Below are positions 62,614 to 64,000 of a stretch of DNA of 64,000 bases, in pieces. The position numbers were made by a program, and so were the translations under genes. Below the pieces are notes generated by a model. That model had not been told where the DNA came from. It saw only the letters and a program-made list of their open reading frames with translations, and did no database searches. Position 1 is the first letter of the stretch; every line of letters starts with the position of its first letter. The DNA is from a bacterium (lineage in GTDB: Bacteria > Vulcanimicrobiota > Vulcanimicrobiia > Vulcanimicrobiales > Vulcanimicrobiaceae), in contig JAJZED010000008.1 in the NCBI GenBank assembly GCA_021805775.1, positions 75,013 through 139,012 of the forward strand, written 5' to 3'.

Positions 62614-63880
62614 TTGTCGCGTACCGTTATACGTGGGTCCACCGGTGGCGACGTCCCTCGCGCCGTTTCGGCTTCTGGAGGGGGCAGTTTAGAGGGCAAC
62701 GGGAGGGGAAAAGGCTGCGCAACGGCATCCGTGCAGACCGCGAAATCGGCTCATCGAGCAGGCAGAGGCGGTACGGCAACGCATAGTTTCCTCATCACCG
62801 ATAGCACGCCACCGACGACCGCACTGACCTGCGTTGGCTCGCTCACCGACCAATACAACGAGCCCCCGGTCGCGTTTACGGTGAACGTCGCGGCTACTAC
62901 CGTGGCGATGAAAACCTGGCCCGCAATGCTCGCAGTGGGAGCAAACGGAGCGCAGGTAGCCGCAACCTCTGCGACCACCGGCGCGATGGCCATTGCGTTC
63001 GTTCCTACGATCTCGCCTGCGGTTGCCTTCGCACGCAATCTCAACACCTGGCTCGGAGGCGGTATCGCAGAAGCAACGATCTGTGCAATGTGCCCACATG
63101 GTACCCCACCGCCATCCCCAAAACCATCCCCAACGCCTTCCCCAAAACCAACGGTCGCCCCAACGGTCGCTCCAACATCGGCACCAACGAGTACCCCCGG
63201 TAGCGGGATCACATTCCTCGGTGGCCCGTGTTACGCCTATGCGAAAAACGGCGCGGGGGGAGTCGATACGACGCTGACAAACGGAGAGATCCAAATTGGC
63301 ACGCGCTACTACACCGCCGCAAGCGACGGATGTATCAACGTCGCACCGAGCCCCACCGGGCCATTTGCACCCGCAACGAGCGCCCAAGTCGGCATCATCG
63401 CGTATGAACCGGGCGACACCAGCGCGAGCACACCAACGTATATCCCTAATGCTGGTGTTTGCACGGGCAAAGTCTCGCTCGGGCAACCATATCCGCTGAA
63501 TAGTTCCGGTATTCCAACCGGGCCGCAGGTGCTCGTCCCGGTGATTCCCGGCTCGACAACCGGAAGTTGCTCGGTCACGATTAGCGATGGCAGCACGAGC
63601 GCGCCGATCGCCGATGCAGGGCTCGCAAACGTGCAGGTCGGAGCATACCCATGTGATTTCATCGGTGGGTCTTGCACGACCGCTCCTCCAACGACTAGCG
63701 TAGGAGGAACTTGCGGCCCTTACAACTCGGGTGGGTCATCGACAAGCATAAATTACACGTTCTCATCGAGCCAAACGGCGATGCGAGCGATCCCTTCAAC
63801 GACGGGAACGATCACAATTAATCCCGATATGTCAAAAACATTCACACGCGCAGGACCAGGGTTGGTCTACGAACTGAGGC
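62614..63880 (+). pseudogene. Secreted Thr/Ser/Pro-rich protein gene, interrupted by an IS element
   Basis: The frame from TTG 62614 has no recognisable signal peptide, so the 5' end is probably truncated. From about residue 60 it is Thr/Ala-rich, with a PSPKPSPTPSPKPT-type linker (about 63115-63175) and a globular part containing YYTAASDGCINVAPSPTGPF and SCSVTISDGSTSAPIADAGL. These match the fragment at 46266-46637. At about 63881 it runs into a putative IS3-type end, so the C-terminus is lost. Function unknown; probably surface-exposed. Confidence 0.65.
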
Positions 63881-64000
63881 TGTCCCGGTTTCCCGGACAC
63901 TTGGATAGAGCCGGCGAATATCCGGCCAATGAGGTGTCATGGAAACGCAGAATCGGACCTATAGCGAAGAATTCAAGAAAGACGCGGTTCGCCGCGTAGA
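63881..64000 (+). mobile_element. Left end of an IS3-family element (continues beyond window)
   Basis: A terminal-repeat-like TGTCCCGGTTTCCCGGACAC starts at 63881, followed 58 bp later by an OrfA start codon. The element appears to have entered the secreted-protein gene. Its right end lies outside the window. Confidence 0.65.
63939..64000 (+). CDS. IS3-family transposase OrfA, N-terminal start (partial)
   Basis: ATG 63939 has GAGG a few nt upstream. It reads METQNRTYSEEFKKDAVRRV, the usual beginning of IS3 OrfA helix-turn-helix proteins (YS..FK..AVR). Only about 20 codons fall within the window. Confidence 0.75.
   Translation, partial: METQNRTYSEEFKKDAVRRV

Noticed and set aside
34681..64000. 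Whole accessory region as a single prophage
   Set aside because: No capsid, terminase, tail or lysis genes are seen; apart from the integrase it is IS debris and defence genes.

Overview
The window is GC-rich bacterial chromosomal DNA. It has a bacterial core (rpsF, ssb, rpsR, rplI, a LonC-type protease, dnaB), many secreted lipoproteins with a Cys-Gly-rich lipobox tail, a streptogramin-lyase-like beta-propeller lipoprotein and a radical SAM protein resembling tetraether lipid synthases. Together these fit a deep-branching, often uncultured phylum such as Eremiobacterota/Vulcanimicrobiota (WPS-2). That assignment is inference; no 16S gene is present.

Layout. 1-6.3 kb (minus): lipoprotein, glycosyltransferase and RND efflux pump. 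6.5-7.4 kb: rpsF-ssb. 7.4-17.4 kb: a defence island bounded by two 44-bp direct repeats (40/44 identical), holding a complete Type I restriction-modification set (hsdM-hsdS-hsdR) and a coupled three-gene cassette of unknown function. 17.5-20.9 kb: zinc-ribbon membrane proteins, an Lgt-like protein and a Tes-like radical SAM enzyme. 20.9-27.1 kb: secreted and miscellaneous metabolic genes. 27.4-31.5 kb: rpsR-rplI-lonC-dnaB. The usual rpsF-ssb-rpsR-rplI cluster is therefore split by about 20 kb, and rpsR has its own promoter resembling that of rpsF. 31.5-34.5 kb: small housekeeping or hypothetical genes.

A tRNA-Thr(CGU) at 34.5 kb, abutted by a tyrosine integrase, marks the start of an accessory region that fills the rest of the window. 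At 37.5-43.4 kb an IS30-family transposase is split by a 5,536-bp element with IS66-type ends (starting GTAA), an 8-bp target duplication (GCCAGATC), two decayed IS66 tnpC copies and, between them, a 1,225-residue P-loop NTPase with about 15 near-identical 44-residue TPR units. Removing the insert restores the IS30 reading frame exactly. This IS66-borne NLR-like cargo gene is the most unusual object in the window.

From 43.4 to 48.5 kb lie IS256 and IS3 fragments, a 2-kb gene-poor stretch with tandem and inverted repeats, and a nucleotidyltransferase toxin-antitoxin-like pair. From 48.7 to 58.8 kb a nine-gene minus-strand cluster combines an OLD-family ATPase/Toprim protein, a DUF3892-like protein, a small membrane protein, an MmeI-like methyltransferase without a visible nuclease motif, an unknown protein, an EVE-like protein, an SF2 helicase, a GIY-YIG nuclease and a small RHH-like protein. 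It looks like a modification-dependent or multi-subunit restriction system. It is flanked by IS3 and IS66 debris. The right end holds a lipoprotein with an abnormal tail, an AAA ATPase, and a secreted-protein gene interrupted by an IS3-type element at the edge. A diverged inverted copy of part of that gene lies at 46.3 kb.
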